A stretch of 64,000 nucleotides of DNA from CAMYMQ01 sp963730305 (lineage in GTDB: Bacteria > Pseudomonadota > Alphaproteobacteria > Bin65), in assembly GCA_963730305.1 (NCBI GenBank), contig CAVSRB010000008.1, positions 1 through 64,000 on the forward strand, in the 5' to 3' direction. The stretch's first letter is position 1, and each line of letters starts with the position of its first letter. Under the pieces are notes generated by a model. It searched no databases. It was given only the letters and a program-made list of their open reading frames with translations, and was not told the DNA's origin. Below, piece by piece: positions 8,585 to 17,234 of the stretch. Position numbers and translations under genes: made by a program.

Positions 8585-9256
8585 TCAGCCGCGGCTGGCG
8601 CGGGCGATGCCGAGCTGGCCGACCCAGTAGGTCACGATGATCGCGTAGGCGGCGCCCGGGATCGGCATCCAGAACTTGTTGAGCGCGATCAGCGTGTCCG
8701 AGATGCCGAACAGCAGCGCGCCCCATGCGGCGGTCTGGGCGAGCGAGAGGGTCCGGCCGTAGCCGTCGGTCAGGCAGAAGGCGCGCCACATCATCGCGAC
8801 GATGACCAGGACGTAGACCGCGACCGGGATCATCAGCGGACCGAGCTTGCCCTGGACGAGGACGAACACGACCACACCCCAGGCGAGGAAGGGCAGCACG
8901 CGCAGCGGCATCAGCCCGCGGCCCCAGCTCGCGAAGAAGCCGATGTAGAACAGGTGGGCGATCAGGAAGGCGCCGAGGCCGGCCCCGAAGAACAGGGTCT
9001 TGTCCGCGCCGAGATCGATCATCGCCAGCAGCACGTCGCCGACCACGCTCCAGGCCAGCCCGCCGGCGATCAGCACCCGCCGCGGCAGGTTGCCGGCGAT
9101 CAGCACCCAGGCGAGCAGGCACAGCACCGGGATGGCCTTGACCGCGAAGCGGAAACCGGGCGCGTCGACCGCCAGGCCGATGACGTAGGCGATCGCCGCC
9201 GCCAGCCCGAGCACGGACAGCGCCCCGATCGCCGCGCCCTTCCAGCCGGACGTCAT
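8585..9256 (-). CDS. YhhN/TMEM86 family membrane protein (lysoplasmalogenase-like)
   Basis: Integral membrane protein of 223 residues with about eight hydrophobic segments. The pattern GDVLLA near residue 75 and GDTLIALNKF-like SDTLIALNKF near the C-terminus are the conserved acidic motifs of the YhhN family. Eukaryotic and some bacterial members hydrolyse lysoplasmalogen vinyl-ether bonds. Whether this one does so is unknown. It converges on aapP and shares its strand with the small monooxygenase-like gene 27 bp upstream. Confidence 0.8.
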   Translation of the reverse strand: MTSGWKGAAIGALSVLGLAAAIAYVIGLAVDAPGFRFAVKAIPVLCLLAWVLIAGNLPRRVLIAGGLAWSVVGDVLLAMIDLGADKTLFFGAGLGAFLIAHLFYIGFFASWGRGLMPLRVLPFLAWGVVVFVLVQGKLGPLMIPVAVYVLVIVAMMWRAFCLTDGYGRTLSLAQTAAWGALLFGISDTLIALNKFWMPIPGAAYAIIVTYWVGQLGIARASRG

Positions 9257-9283
9257 CGTCCCGCTCCGCGCGCCGGCGGCCGG

Positions 9284-9583
9284 TCAGACCTCGCCGACGT
9301 CGGAGACCTCGTACCGCTTGATCTCGCGGCTGAGCACGCGGATGCCGCCGAGGACCTCGCGGAAGCGCTGGAAGTGCGGCATCTCGAAGTGGCGCTCCAG
9401 CGCCGCCGCGTCGTCCCATTCCTCGAACACGCGGACGCGCGCCGGCGTCTCGATGTCCTGATAGAAGGCGTAGGCCCGGCAGCCCGGCTCCGTGCGGGTC
9501 GCGGCCGCGGCCTCGCGGCCGGCCTCCAGCGCGCGGTCGAGATCCGCGGATTCGATCTCGATCACCCCCGAAACGACGATCAT
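9284..9583 (-). CDS. antibiotic biosynthesis monooxygenase-fold protein
   Basis: A 99-residue single-domain protein with the ferredoxin-like ABM fold pattern: MIVVSGVIEIES strand, RTEPGCRAYAFYQD, FEEWDDAAALERHFEMPHF and a last strand. Proteins of this type are small dimeric oxygenases or binding proteins (YgiN-like quinol oxidases are one group). No substrate can be assigned. The start at 9583 follows a GGAGGGTGCGCC-type ribosome site. Confidence 0.8.
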   Translation of the reverse strand: MIVVSGVIEIESADLDRALEAGREAAAATRTEPGCRAYAFYQDIETPARVRVFEEWDDAAALERHFEMPHFQRFREVLGGIRVLSREIKRYEVSDVGEV

Positions 9584-9672
9584 GGCGCACCCTCCTCCCC
9601 GTGTTCGCACCGTTTTAGCGGCGCGCGGCGCGGATGCCAAATGCGGGGAAGAGAAAATCGCCCGGAGGAAAA

Positions 9673-10059
9673 CTAAGAATTGCGGGTGAGCTTGCCGCAG
9701 ACCACCGCGCCGGCCTGCACCGACAGCGATTCGTAGGCGATGTCGCCCTTGATCTCGCCGCCGTTGGCGACCGCCACCGTGCGCGCGGCGACGTCGCCGT
9801 CGACCACCCCGGCGACGAACACCTCCTCCGCCTCGACCTTGCCGTGGACGGTGCCGCCGGTCTCGATCGTGACCCGTTCCTTGCCCATGATCGAGCCGGT
9901 GACGGTGCCGGCGACGAACAGCGGGAAGGTGCTGCTGAGATCCCCGGTCACGGTCAGCGGCGCCGCGATCAGGCTGAGCCGCGCATTGTCGAGTTGCTGT
10001 CCGCCGCCGACCTCGTCGGACCAACGCTTGAACCAATCGGGTTGCTGTGCTTCCGCCAT
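9673..10059 (-). CDS. bactofilin family cytoskeletal protein
   Basis: A 128-residue protein with an N-terminal segment (MAEAQQPDWFKRW) followed by a right-handed beta-helix pattern of short Gly/Val repeats (VTGDLSSTFPLFVAGTVTGS, VHGKVEAEEVFVAGVVDGDV, IKGDIAYESLSVQAGAVVCG). Bactofilins polymerise without nucleotide and position cell-wall or stalk enzymes. The gene is divergent from proA. An EnvC-like M23 peptidase gene lies 6 kb away, but there is no adjacent peptidase partner. Confidence 0.85.
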   Translation of the reverse strand: MAEAQQPDWFKRWSDEVGGGQQLDNARLSLIAAPLTVTGDLSSTFPLFVAGTVTGSIMGKERVTIETGGTVHGKVEAEEVFVAGVVDGDVAARTVAVANGGEIKGDIAYESLSVQAGAVVCGKLTRNS

Positions 10060-10258
10060 GTCGTCTCCGCCTGTCCCGGAATTGTCCCCACGAACGGACC
10101 GCCGTCCCCGAACGAGGACGGCGGCGACCGCTTCCAGGCGCATCGAAACAGCAGATCGTGACGGACTCGTGGCGGTGCGCAATTTCCCTTCGGGGAAAAA
10201 AACGCTAGTTTCTGCCGCGAACATTCGACTGCAGGGCGCCCGCGGGCGCGAGACGACG

Positions 10259-11548
10259 ATGACCGAGACCAAGAGCAACGGCGCCGGCGCGGCCGACGCC
10301 TCGATCCACGAGACCATGGCCGCGCTCGGCCAGGCCGCGCGGGACGCCGCGGCCGAGCTGGCGCACGCCTCCGACGCGACCAAGAACAAGGCGCTGACCG
10401 AGGCGGCCGCGGCGCTGCGCGACGCCAAGGAGACGCTGTCCGCGGCCAACGCGCTGGACCTCGACGCCGCGACCGGCATGACCGGCGCGATGATCGACCG
10501 GCTGACCCTGACCGACGACCGCATCGATGGCATGGCCAAGGGGCTGGAGGACGTCGCCGCCATGCCCGACCCGATCGGCGACGTCATCGCCGAGTGGACC
10601 CGGCCCAACGGGCTGAAGATCAGCCGCGTTCGGGTGCCGCTGGGCGTCATCGGCATCATCTACGAATCGCGGCCCAACGTGACCGCCGACGCCGGCGGCC
10701 TGTGCCTGAAATCCGGCAACGCCGCGATCCTGCGCGGCGGCTCCGACAGCTTTCACTCGTCGCGCGCGATCGGCGAATGCCTGCAGGCCGGCCTGCGCGC
10801 CGCCGGCCTGCCCGGCGAGGCGATCCAGCTCGTGCCGACCACGGACCGCGCGGCGGTCGGCGAGATGCTGACCATGACCGACTATATCGACATCATCGTG
10901 CCCCGCGGCGGCAAGTCGCTGATCGAGCGGGTCCAGAAGGAGAGCCGGATCCCGGTCATCGCCCACCTGGAGGGCCTCTGCCACATCTATGTCGACGCGG
11001 CGGCGGACCTCGACATGGCGCGGGCGATCACCGTCAACGCCAAGACCCGGCGCCCGGGCGTCTGCGGCGCGGCCGAAACCTTGCTGGTCGACCGGCGCGC
11101 CCACAACAGCCACTTGGCCCCCCTCGTCCAGGACCTGATCGAGGCCGGCGTCGAGGTGCGCGGCGACGCGGCGACCCAGGCGGTCGACCAGCGGGTCGTG
11201 GCCGCGACGGACGCCGACTGGGACACCGAGTATCTCGACTGGATCATGTCGGTGAAGCTGGTCGACGGCGTCGACGGCGCGATCGACCATATCGAGCACC
11301 ACGGCTCGCACCACACCGATTCGATCGTCACCGAGGACGCGGCGGTGGCCCAGAAGTTCCTCGACGAGGTCGATTCGGCGATCGTGATGTGGAACGCATC
11401 GACCCAGTTCGCCGACGGCGGCGAGTTCGGCATGGGCGCCGAGATCGGCATCTCGACCGGCAAGCTGCACGCCCGCGGCCCGGTCGGCGCCGAGCAGCTC
11501 ACCAGCTACAAATACGTCGTCCGCGGCGACGGCCAGGTGCGGCCGTAG
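10259..11548 (+). CDS. proA: gamma-glutamyl phosphate reductase
   Basis: NADPH-dependent reduction of glutamyl-5-phosphate to the semialdehyde, second step of proline synthesis. It has 429 residues, starting at ATG 10259. The aldehyde-dehydrogenase-fold signatures are present: VPLGVIGIIYESRPNVTADA, LCLKSGNAAILRGG, and the catalytic-Cys region NAKTRRPGVCGAAETLL, where the more common sequence has M in place of T before RR. It is first in the run with nadD, rsfS and rlmH. Its partner proB lies on the other side of the aap operon in opposite orientation. Confidence 0.96.
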   Translation: MTETKSNGAGAADASIHETMAALGQAARDAAAELAHASDATKNKALTEAAAALRDAKETLSAANALDLDAATGMTGAMIDRLTLTDDRIDGMAKGLEDVAAMPDPIGDVIAEWTRPNGLKISRVRVPLGVIGIIYESRPNVTADAGGLCLKSGNAAILRGGSDSFHSSRAIGECLQAGLRAAGLPGEAIQLVPTTDRAAVGEMLTMTDYIDIIVPRGGKSLIERVQKESRIPVIAHLEGLCHIYVDAAADLDMARAITVNAKTRRPGVCGAAETLLVDRRAHNSHLAPLVQDLIEAGVEVRGDAATQAVDQRVVAATDADWDTEYLDWIMSVKLVDGVDGAIDHIEHHGSHHTDSIVTEDAAVAQKFLDEVDSAIVMWNASTQFADGGEFGMGAEIGISTGKLHARGPVGAEQLTSYKYVVRGDGQVRP

Positions 11549-11606
11549 CGCGGCGCCGCACCCGTCGCGTGGACGCCGGTCCCGGCGCGGACCCGATTCT
11601 CCAGCC

Positions 11607-12221
11607 ATGACCCGCTGGATCCCGGACCCGCCGTCGTCCTTCGCGCGCAAGTCGGTCGGCCTGCTCGGCGGATCGTTCAACCCGGCCCACGACGGCCACC
11701 GCCACATCGCCGAGGCGGCGCTGAAATGGCTCGGCCTCGACGAGGTCTGGCTGCTGGTGTCGCCGCAGAACCCGCTCAAGTCGGCCGCGGAGATGGCGCC
11801 GCTGGAGACCCGGGTGGCCTCGGCGGCCGCCGTCGCCGCCCATCCGCGCCTGCGCGTCACCGATATCGAGACCGCGCTGGGCACCACCTATACCGCCGAG
11901 ACCCTGCTGGCGCTGACCAGCCGCTATCCCCGCCTCGACTTCGTCTGGCTGATGGGGGCGGACAACCTGATTCAGCTTCCGGCGTGGAAAGACTGGTCAG
12001 AAATTTTTAACACGGTCGGCGTTGCCGTTTTCGCCCGTCCCACCTATTCTATAAGGGCGTTGACCGGGGTGGCGGCGCGGCGTTTTTCCCGGTACAGGCT
12101 GCCTGAAAGGCACGCGCGGCGGGTGCCGGGAACCGACCCGCCGGCATGGGTGTTCATAAATTCAAAGCTGCATCCGGCCTCGGCTAGCGCGATTCGCGCT
12201 GCGGCGCGCGGCTCGTCATGA
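11607..12221 (+). CDS. nadD: nicotinate-nucleotide adenylyltransferase
   Basis: Makes deamido-NAD from nicotinate mononucleotide and ATP. It has 204 residues with the nucleotidyltransferase motif GGSFNPAHDGHRH (HxGH-like), the LVSPQNPLK segment, the LMGADNLIQLPAWKDW block and a C-terminal ISxT-like region seen as ASASAIR. It lies 58 bp after proA and just ahead of rsfS, the conserved alphaproteobacterial order. The bases around 11995-12060 are noticeably more AT-rich than the rest of the gene. Confidence 0.95.
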   Translation: MTRWIPDPPSSFARKSVGLLGGSFNPAHDGHRHIAEAALKWLGLDEVWLLVSPQNPLKSAAEMAPLETRVASAAAVAAHPRLRVTDIETALGTTYTAETLLALTSRYPRLDFVWLMGADNLIQLPAWKDWSEIFNTVGVAVFARPTYSIRALTGVAARRFSRYRLPERHARRVPGTDPPAWVFINSKLHPASASAIRAAARGSS

Positions 12222-12248
12222 GCCGACGCAATGGCGCATGGGCTGTAG

Positions 12249-12659
12249 GTGCGACCAAACAGGAGGTGCACGATCGCTCGTACGATCCGTGAGTTGCCTG
12301 CGACAGACGATATTCTGCGCCTGATCGAGGCATCGCTCGACGACGACAAGGCGGAAGGCGTTGTCGTCATCGACTTGGCCGGCAAGACCGGCTTCGCCGA
12401 TTACATGGTCATCGCCAGCGGACGATCGGACCGCCATGTTGGCGCGATGGCCGACCACCTCGCCGAAAAGCTCAAAGGTCTCGGCCTGCCGACGGTGCCC
12501 ACCGAGGGGACCGACCGGTGCGACTGGGTCCTGCTCGATGCCGGCGACGTGATCGTTCACCTGTTCCGGCCGGAAGTCCGCGACTTCTACAATCTGGAGA
12601 AGCTGTGGAGCCAGGACTCCATCCGTCCGGAGGCGGCGCAGGTGGAAATGATCGCTTGA
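12249..12659 (+). CDS. rsfS: ribosomal silencing factor RsfS
   Basis: Binds L14 on the 50S subunit and blocks subunit joining in starvation. Conserved core: LIEASLDDDKAEGVVVIDL, KTGFADYMVIASGRSDRHV, DWVLLDAGDVIVHLF and YNLEKLW. The only standard in-frame start before the domain is GTG 12249, giving 136 residues. A perfect AGGAGG lies inside that reading frame at 12261-12266, with ACG (12270) and ATC (12273) at normal start spacing. So either a non-standard start is used, a base is wrong, or the GTG start is right. It follows nadD. Confidence 0.92.
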   Translation: MRPNRRCTIARTIRELPATDDILRLIEASLDDDKAEGVVVIDLAGKTGFADYMVIASGRSDRHVGAMADHLAEKLKGLGLPTVPTEGTDRCDWVLLDAGDVIVHLFRPEVRDFYNLEKLWSQDSIRPEAAQVEMIA

Positions 12660-12678
12660 TCCGGCGCGACGCGCGGTC

Positions 12679-13156
12679 TTGACGGTCACGGTCGCCGCGG
12701 TCGGGCGGCTGCGCGCCGGCCCGATCCGGGACCTGTGCGACGACTATGGCAGGCGGCTGCCCTGGCCCGTCACCTGGCGGGAGGTCGAGGAGAAGCGCCG
12801 CCTGCCGCCCGACGCCCTGAAAGCGCGGGAGGGTGAGCTGCTACTCGCCGCCCTGCCCCAGTCCCAGGCCCAAGCCCACGGCCCGCCGCTGGTCGCCCTC
12901 GACGAACGCGGCACCCAGCTCTCCTCGATCCAAGTTCTCCGAAAAGCTGGCCCTGTGGCGGGAGGACGGCGGCGGCGCGGTCGCCTTCGCCATCGGCGGC
13001 GCGGACGGCCTGCACCAAAGCGTGCTCGATCGCGCCCGGTTCACCCTTTCGCTGGGGGCGATGACCTGGCCGCACATGCTGGTCCGCGCACTGCTGATGG
13101 AACAGCTCTGGCGCGCCCACAGCATCGCCACGGGACATCCCTACCATCGGGAATAG
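12679..13156 (+). CDS. rlmH: 23S rRNA (pseudouridine1915-N3)-methyltransferase, frame broken by one extra base
   Basis: SPOUT methyltransferase modifying pseudouridine 1915 in helix 69. TTG start, MTVTVAAVGRLRAGPIRDL. Frame 1 carries LVALDERGTQLSS. After an extra C at 12930-12931 the rest is in the next frame: KFSEKLALWREDGG, FAIGGADG, SLGAMTWPHMLVRALLMEQ and the family-final GHPYHRE. Removing one base gives 158 residues, the normal RlmH length. It follows rsfS directly. Confidence 0.92.
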
Positions 13157-13168
13157 GCGGGGCGTGCG

Positions 13169-13720
13169 ATGACCGTCTGGGCCGCCTTCCTGCGCGGCAT
13201 CAACGTCGGCGGCCACAAGCCGATCAAGATGGCCGAGCTGCGCGGCGTCGCCGGCGCGCTGGGGCTGGACGGGGTCGAGACCGTGCTGCAGAGCGGCAAC
13301 CTGGTGTTCGCCTCCGAGGACGCCGACCCGGACGCGCTGGCGGCGCGCCTGGAGGACGCCATCGACGCGCACTGGGATTTTCGCCCGCGGGTGATCCTGC
13401 GGACCGCGGCGCAGGTCGATGCCGCGATCGCCCGCAACCCCTTCGCCGGCCGCGCCGGCGCCGATCCGCGCCGCCTGCTGGTCATGTTCCTGGCCGGCCC
13501 GCCGGCGGCCGACGCCGAGGCAAGGCTCGCCGCGCTCGACCGCGACCGGGAGGAGATGGCCCTCGACGGCCTGGCGCTGCACCTCGCCTATCCCGACGGC
13601 ATCGGGCGGTCGAAGCTGACCGGCGACCGGCTCGAGCGGGCGCTCGGCGTGCCCGGCACCGCGCGCAACTGGAACACCCTGGCGCGGGTGCGCGATCTCG
13701 CCGCCGCGCTCGGGGCTTGA
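13169..13720 (+). CDS. DUF1697 family protein
   Basis: A 183-residue cytoplasmic protein with the family-typical opening TVWAAFLRGINVGGHKPIKMAEL and the LQSGNLVFAS and RTAAQVDA segments. The C-terminus has SKLTGDRLERALG and ARNWNTL. DUF1697 members have no established biochemical role. The gene starts 12 bp after rlmH and looks like an addition to that operon. Confidence 0.85.
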   Translation: MTVWAAFLRGINVGGHKPIKMAELRGVAGALGLDGVETVLQSGNLVFASEDADPDALAARLEDAIDAHWDFRPRVILRTAAQVDAAIARNPFAGRAGADPRRLLVMFLAGPPAADAEARLAALDRDREEMALDGLALHLAYPDGIGRSKLTGDRLERALGVPGTARNWNTLARVRDLAAALGA

Positions 13721-13790
13721 CGCGCGGGGCAGGGCTTGAACGGAGGCCGCGCCCGCCCGATCTGTCAGCAAACGACAGAAAGGAAACGCC

Positions 13791-14159
13791 ATGTTCGAAA
13801 TCCTACCGGAAAGCGACGGCGGCGACGTCGCGATCAAGGCGTCGGGCAAGCTGACCCACGAGGCCTATGCCGCGCTGACCCCCGAGCTGGAGCAACGGAT
13901 CAAGGGGCACGGCAAGCTCAACATCCTGCTCGACATCACCGCGTTCGACGGCTGGGACCTGCACGGGGCCTGGGACGATTTCATGCTCGGCATCAAGCAT
14001 ATGGGCGACTTCGACCGCATCGCCGTGGTCGGCGACGCCAAGTGGGAAGAGGTCGCGATCAAGATCGCCGGCGTCATGATGTCGGCGGACGTCCGCTTTT
14101 TCCCGGCCGCCGAGCGCAAGGCGGCCTGGTCGTGGACACGGGGCGCCCTGGCCGCCTGA
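13791..14159 (+). CDS. STAS/SpoIIAA-like protein
   Basis: A 122-residue protein of the SpoIIAA-like group (STAS fold): MFEILPES, a predicted strand-helix alternation with ASGKLTHEAYAALTPELEQRI and GKLNILLDITAFDGWD, then FDRIAVVGDAKWEE and MMSADVRFFPAAERKAAWSW. Family members are small, widespread and mostly uncharacterised. A role in signalling or membrane-lipid binding is only a suggestion. A GAAAGGAAACGCC ribosome site precedes the ATG. Confidence 0.8.
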   Translation: MFEILPESDGGDVAIKASGKLTHEAYAALTPELEQRIKGHGKLNILLDITAFDGWDLHGAWDDFMLGIKHMGDFDRIAVVGDAKWEEVAIKIAGVMMSADVRFFPAAERKAAWSWTRGALAA

Positions 14160-14350
14160 CGCGGCCCGGCGCGTGGCCGGCAGGCGCAACCCGGCCCCCC
14201 GAAACACCCGATCCACTCCCAAACTTGCGCCACAATTGCCCGCGACTGTGCCTATGGACAGCGGCGGTCCCGCCTGTCCGCAGCAGGAGGGAGGGACCGC
14301 TCGGCGGCTGCCGGCAGCCGCCAATAGCCTATGTCCGAAGGCCCCGCCTA

Positions 14351-14377
14351 GCCTATATACATGGGGCCTATATACAG
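14351..14377 (+). repeat. direct repeat upstream of gpmI
   Basis: GCCTATATACA occurs twice, at 14351-14361 and 14367-14377, a 16-bp period, within the 253-bp gap (14160-14412) before gpmI. Each copy contains a TATATA core, so the copies could be alternative -10 elements or a paired binding site. Nothing else gene-like is in the gap. Confidence 0.5.
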
Positions 14378-14412
14378 AGGGCGAGAAGGCCGCTGCCACT
14401 AGCCATGGAAAG

Positions 14413-16024
14413 ATGACGACCCTGGATTCCGACGTTTCGACCGCCGCCGCGCCCGCCCGCCCCGTCGTCCTGTGCATCCTGGACGGCTGGGGCGAGAGCG
14501 ACGTGCGCGAGAACAACGCGATCGCCATGGCCCGCACGCCGGTCTGGGACCGGTTGACGGACACCTGCCCGCACGCCCGGCTCGACGCGTCGGAACACGA
14601 GGTCGGCCTGCCCGCCGGCCAGATGGGCAATTCCGAGGTCGGCCACATGAACATCGGCGCCGGCCGCATCGTGCTGCAGGACCTGCCGCGCATCGACGAC
14701 GCTCTCGACCACGGCACGATCCCCACGCTCCCGGCCTTCCGCGACTTCGTCGCCGCGCTCAAGGCGAGCGGCGGCGCGGCGCACCTGATGGGACTGATGT
14801 CGCCGGGCGGCGTCCACTCCCACCAGCGCCACTTCGCCGCGATGGCGCGGCTGATCGCCGCCGAGGGCGTCCCGGTCGTGGTCCACGCCTTCCTCGACGG
14901 CCGCGACACCCCGCCCAAGAGCGCCGGCGGCTATCTCGACACCTTCCTGGCCGACATCGACGGCGCCGCCGGCATTTCGTTCGGCGTGGTCAGCGGCCGC
15001 TACTGGGCGATGGACCGCGACAAGCGCTGGGAGCGGATCACGCTCGCCTACGATGCGCTGACCCTGGGCGAAGGCGAGCGCCAGGCCGACGACCCGCGCG
15101 CCGCGGTCGAGGCCGGCTACGAGGGCGGCGAGACCGACGAGTTCGTCAAGCCGACCGCGATCGGCGGCTACGCCGGCATGGCCGACGGCGACGGCGTGCT
15201 GATGGTCAACTTCCGCGCCGACCGGGCGCGCGAGATCCTGACCGCCCTGCTCGACCCGACCTTCGACGGCTTCGAGCGCCGGCGCGTGGTCCGCTTTGCC
15301 GCAACGCTCGGCATGGTCTCCTATTCCGAAGCGCTGGACGCATTCATGCCGGCGCTGTTCCCGCCCGAAACCCTGACCGCGGTGCTGGGCGCGACCGTCG
15401 CCGCCGCGGGCAAGACCCAGCTGCGCATCGCCGAGACCGAGAAATACGCCCACGTCACCTTCTTCCTGAACGGCGGCGCCGAGCAGCCCTTCCCCGGCGA
15501 GGAGCGCATCCTGGTGCCGTCGCCCAAGGTCGCGACCTACGACCTCCAGCCCGAGATGTCGGCGCCGGAGGTGACCGACAAGCTGGTCGACGCGATCGAG
15601 AGCGACCGCTTCGACCTGATCGTGGTCAACTACGCCAACACCGACATGGTCGGCCACACCGGCGACCTCGACGCCGCGATCCGCGCGGTCGAGACCGTCG
15701 ACCGCTGCCTCGGCCGGGTCGAGAAGGCGGTGCGGGCGATGGGCGGGGCCCTGCTGGTCACCGCCGACCACGGCAACGCCGAGCGCATGCGCGACGCCGC
15801 GACCGGCCAGGCGCACACCGCCCATACCGGCAACGTGGTGCCGGTCGTCCTGGCCGGCGACGACTGCGCCCGGGTGGGCCTGCACGACGGCCGCCTCGCC
15901 GACGTGGCGCCGACCGTGCTCGCACCTGATGGGCCTCGCCCAGCCGGCCGAGATGACCGGCCAGTGCCTGATCGACCCTGCCGCCCCGCTGCGGATCGGA
16001 GAACGGCGTGCGGCGGCCGGCTGA
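14413..16024 (+). CDS. gpmI: 2,3-bisphosphoglycerate-independent phosphoglycerate mutase, frame broken near the 3' end
   Basis: Interconverts 3- and 2-phosphoglycerate (glycolysis, Mn-dependent, cytoplasmic). Metal and nucleophile motifs are intact: LDGWGES near the start, the catalytic serine in GQMGNSEVGHMNIGAGR, HAFLDGRDTPP, ANTDMVGHTGD and TADHGNAE. One extra base at 15921-15922 (GTGCTCGCACC) breaks the frame at APTVL. Removal restores LHLMGLAQPAEMTGQ and a stop at 16024, giving 536 residues. Uncorrected, a spurious tail runs to 16056. The corrected 3' end overlaps the start of the M23 peptidase gene by 17 bp, as expected for an operon. Confidence 0.94.
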
Positions 16025-17234
16025 GCATCGACCGCATGGCCTGCCCGGCGGCCTGATCGTCGCGGCCGCCGCGGCGGCAATTGCGGCGGTCCCCGTGCCG
16101 TCGGCCCACGGCCAGGACAAGGCCGACCGCGGCACGCTGGAGAAGGTCGAGCGCAATCTCGACGCCAGCCGCGACCGCGGCACCAAGCTGACCAAGCGCA
16201 TGGCCGCGCTCGGCGCCGCGATCAAGGCGCTGCGCGAGAAGCTGGTCAGCACCGCCGAGCGCGCCCAGTTCCGCGAGGCCGCGCTGCTGCGCACCGAGAT
16301 CGAGCTGGCCGAGCTGGAGCAGCGCGAGCGCAAGAGCCGCGCCGGCTTCCAGGCGGCCCAGCAGCAACTCGCCCGGCTGCTCGGCGCGATGCAGCGCATC
16401 CGCCGCCACCCGCCCGGCGCCTTCGCGATCCGTTTCGACCACGCCGACGACGCGATCCGCAGCACCGTCGTGCTGCGCGCCCTGCTGCCCAAGATCGAGG
16501 AGCGCGCGGTGATCCTGAGCGGCCGGCTGAAGACCTTCGCCGCGCTCAAGGCCAAGATCGGCCGGCGCCAGGTCCGGCTCCGCCGGCAGCGCGACGCGCT
16601 GGCCGCGGTCCACACCCAGCTCGCCACCCTGATCACGCGCCAGAGCGAGCTGTTGCACCAGACCCAGCACGAGCGCGACGACAACGCCGCCCGGATCGCC
16701 GAGCTGACCAAGAAGGCCCGCTCGCTGCGCGACCTGGTCGAACGGCTCGACCGCGAGGCCGCCAAGACCAAGCCGCCGGGCAAGGCGCCGCGCGCCGACG
16801 CCCTGACCCGGCCGGCGCTGGTCCGCCCGTTCGGCCGCGCGCGCGGCCACATCACCATGCCGGTCGCCGGGCGCATCGTGCGCAAGTTCGGCCAGGCCAA
16901 CGAATACGGCCTGGAGACCCGCGGCCTGGAGATCGAGGCGCGCAAGGGCGCCCAGGTCGTCGCCCCGTATGACGGCCAGATCGTCTTCGCCGGCCCGTTC
17001 CGAAGCTATGGCCAGATATTGATCATCCGTCACAGCGGTGGATATCATTCCCTGGTCGCGGGCCTGTCACGGATATACGTCGTCAACAAGCAGTGGGTTC
17101 TCGCCGGTGAACCCGTTGGCGTCATGGGCGGTCGGACCGCCGGGCCGCGGCTCTATCTCGAAATCCGGCGCAAGGGCCGCCCTATCAACCCCCTGCCGTG
17201 GCTTGCGGCAGACAAACGCAAGGTAAACGGATGA
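16008..17234 (+). CDS. EnvC-like M23 peptidase (murein hydrolase activator)
   Basis: Periplasmic protein of 408 residues, GTG start, with a signal peptide ending around PSAHG before QDKADRG. A long coiled-coil region (about residues 45-250, rich in Glu/Arg/Lys/Leu) is followed by a C-terminal LytM/M23 domain (MPVAGRIVRKFGQ, GLEIEARKGAQVVAPYDGQIVFAG, HSGGYHSLVAGL, RLYLEIRRKGRPINPLPWL). The usual zinc ligands are degenerate: the HxH motif is replaced by YLEIR. This matches EnvC-type activators of amidases rather than active endopeptidases. It overlaps ctpA by 4 bp. Confidence 0.9.
   Translation: MRRPAEHRPHGLPGGLIVAAAAAAIAAVPVPSAHGQDKADRGTLEKVERNLDASRDRGTKLTKRMAALGAAIKALREKLVSTAERAQFREAALLRTEIELAELEQRERKSRAGFQAAQQQLARLLGAMQRIRRHPPGAFAIRFDHADDAIRSTVVLRALLPKIEERAVILSGRLKTFAALKAKIGRRQVRLRRQRDALAAVHTQLATLITRQSELLHQTQHERDDNAARIAELTKKARSLRDLVERLDREAAKTKPPGKAPRADALTRPALVRPFGRARGHITMPVAGRIVRKFGQANEYGLETRGLEIEARKGAQVVAPYDGQIVFAGPFRSYGQILIIRHSGGYHSLVAGLSRIYVVNKQWVLAGEPVGVMGGRTAGPRLYLEIRRKGRPINPLPWLAADKRKVNG

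Noticed and set aside
10190..10206. Hairpin with A-run upstream of proA as a terminator
   Set aside because: The run is A on the plus strand and the stem is short; it does not fit a terminator for either neighbouring gene.
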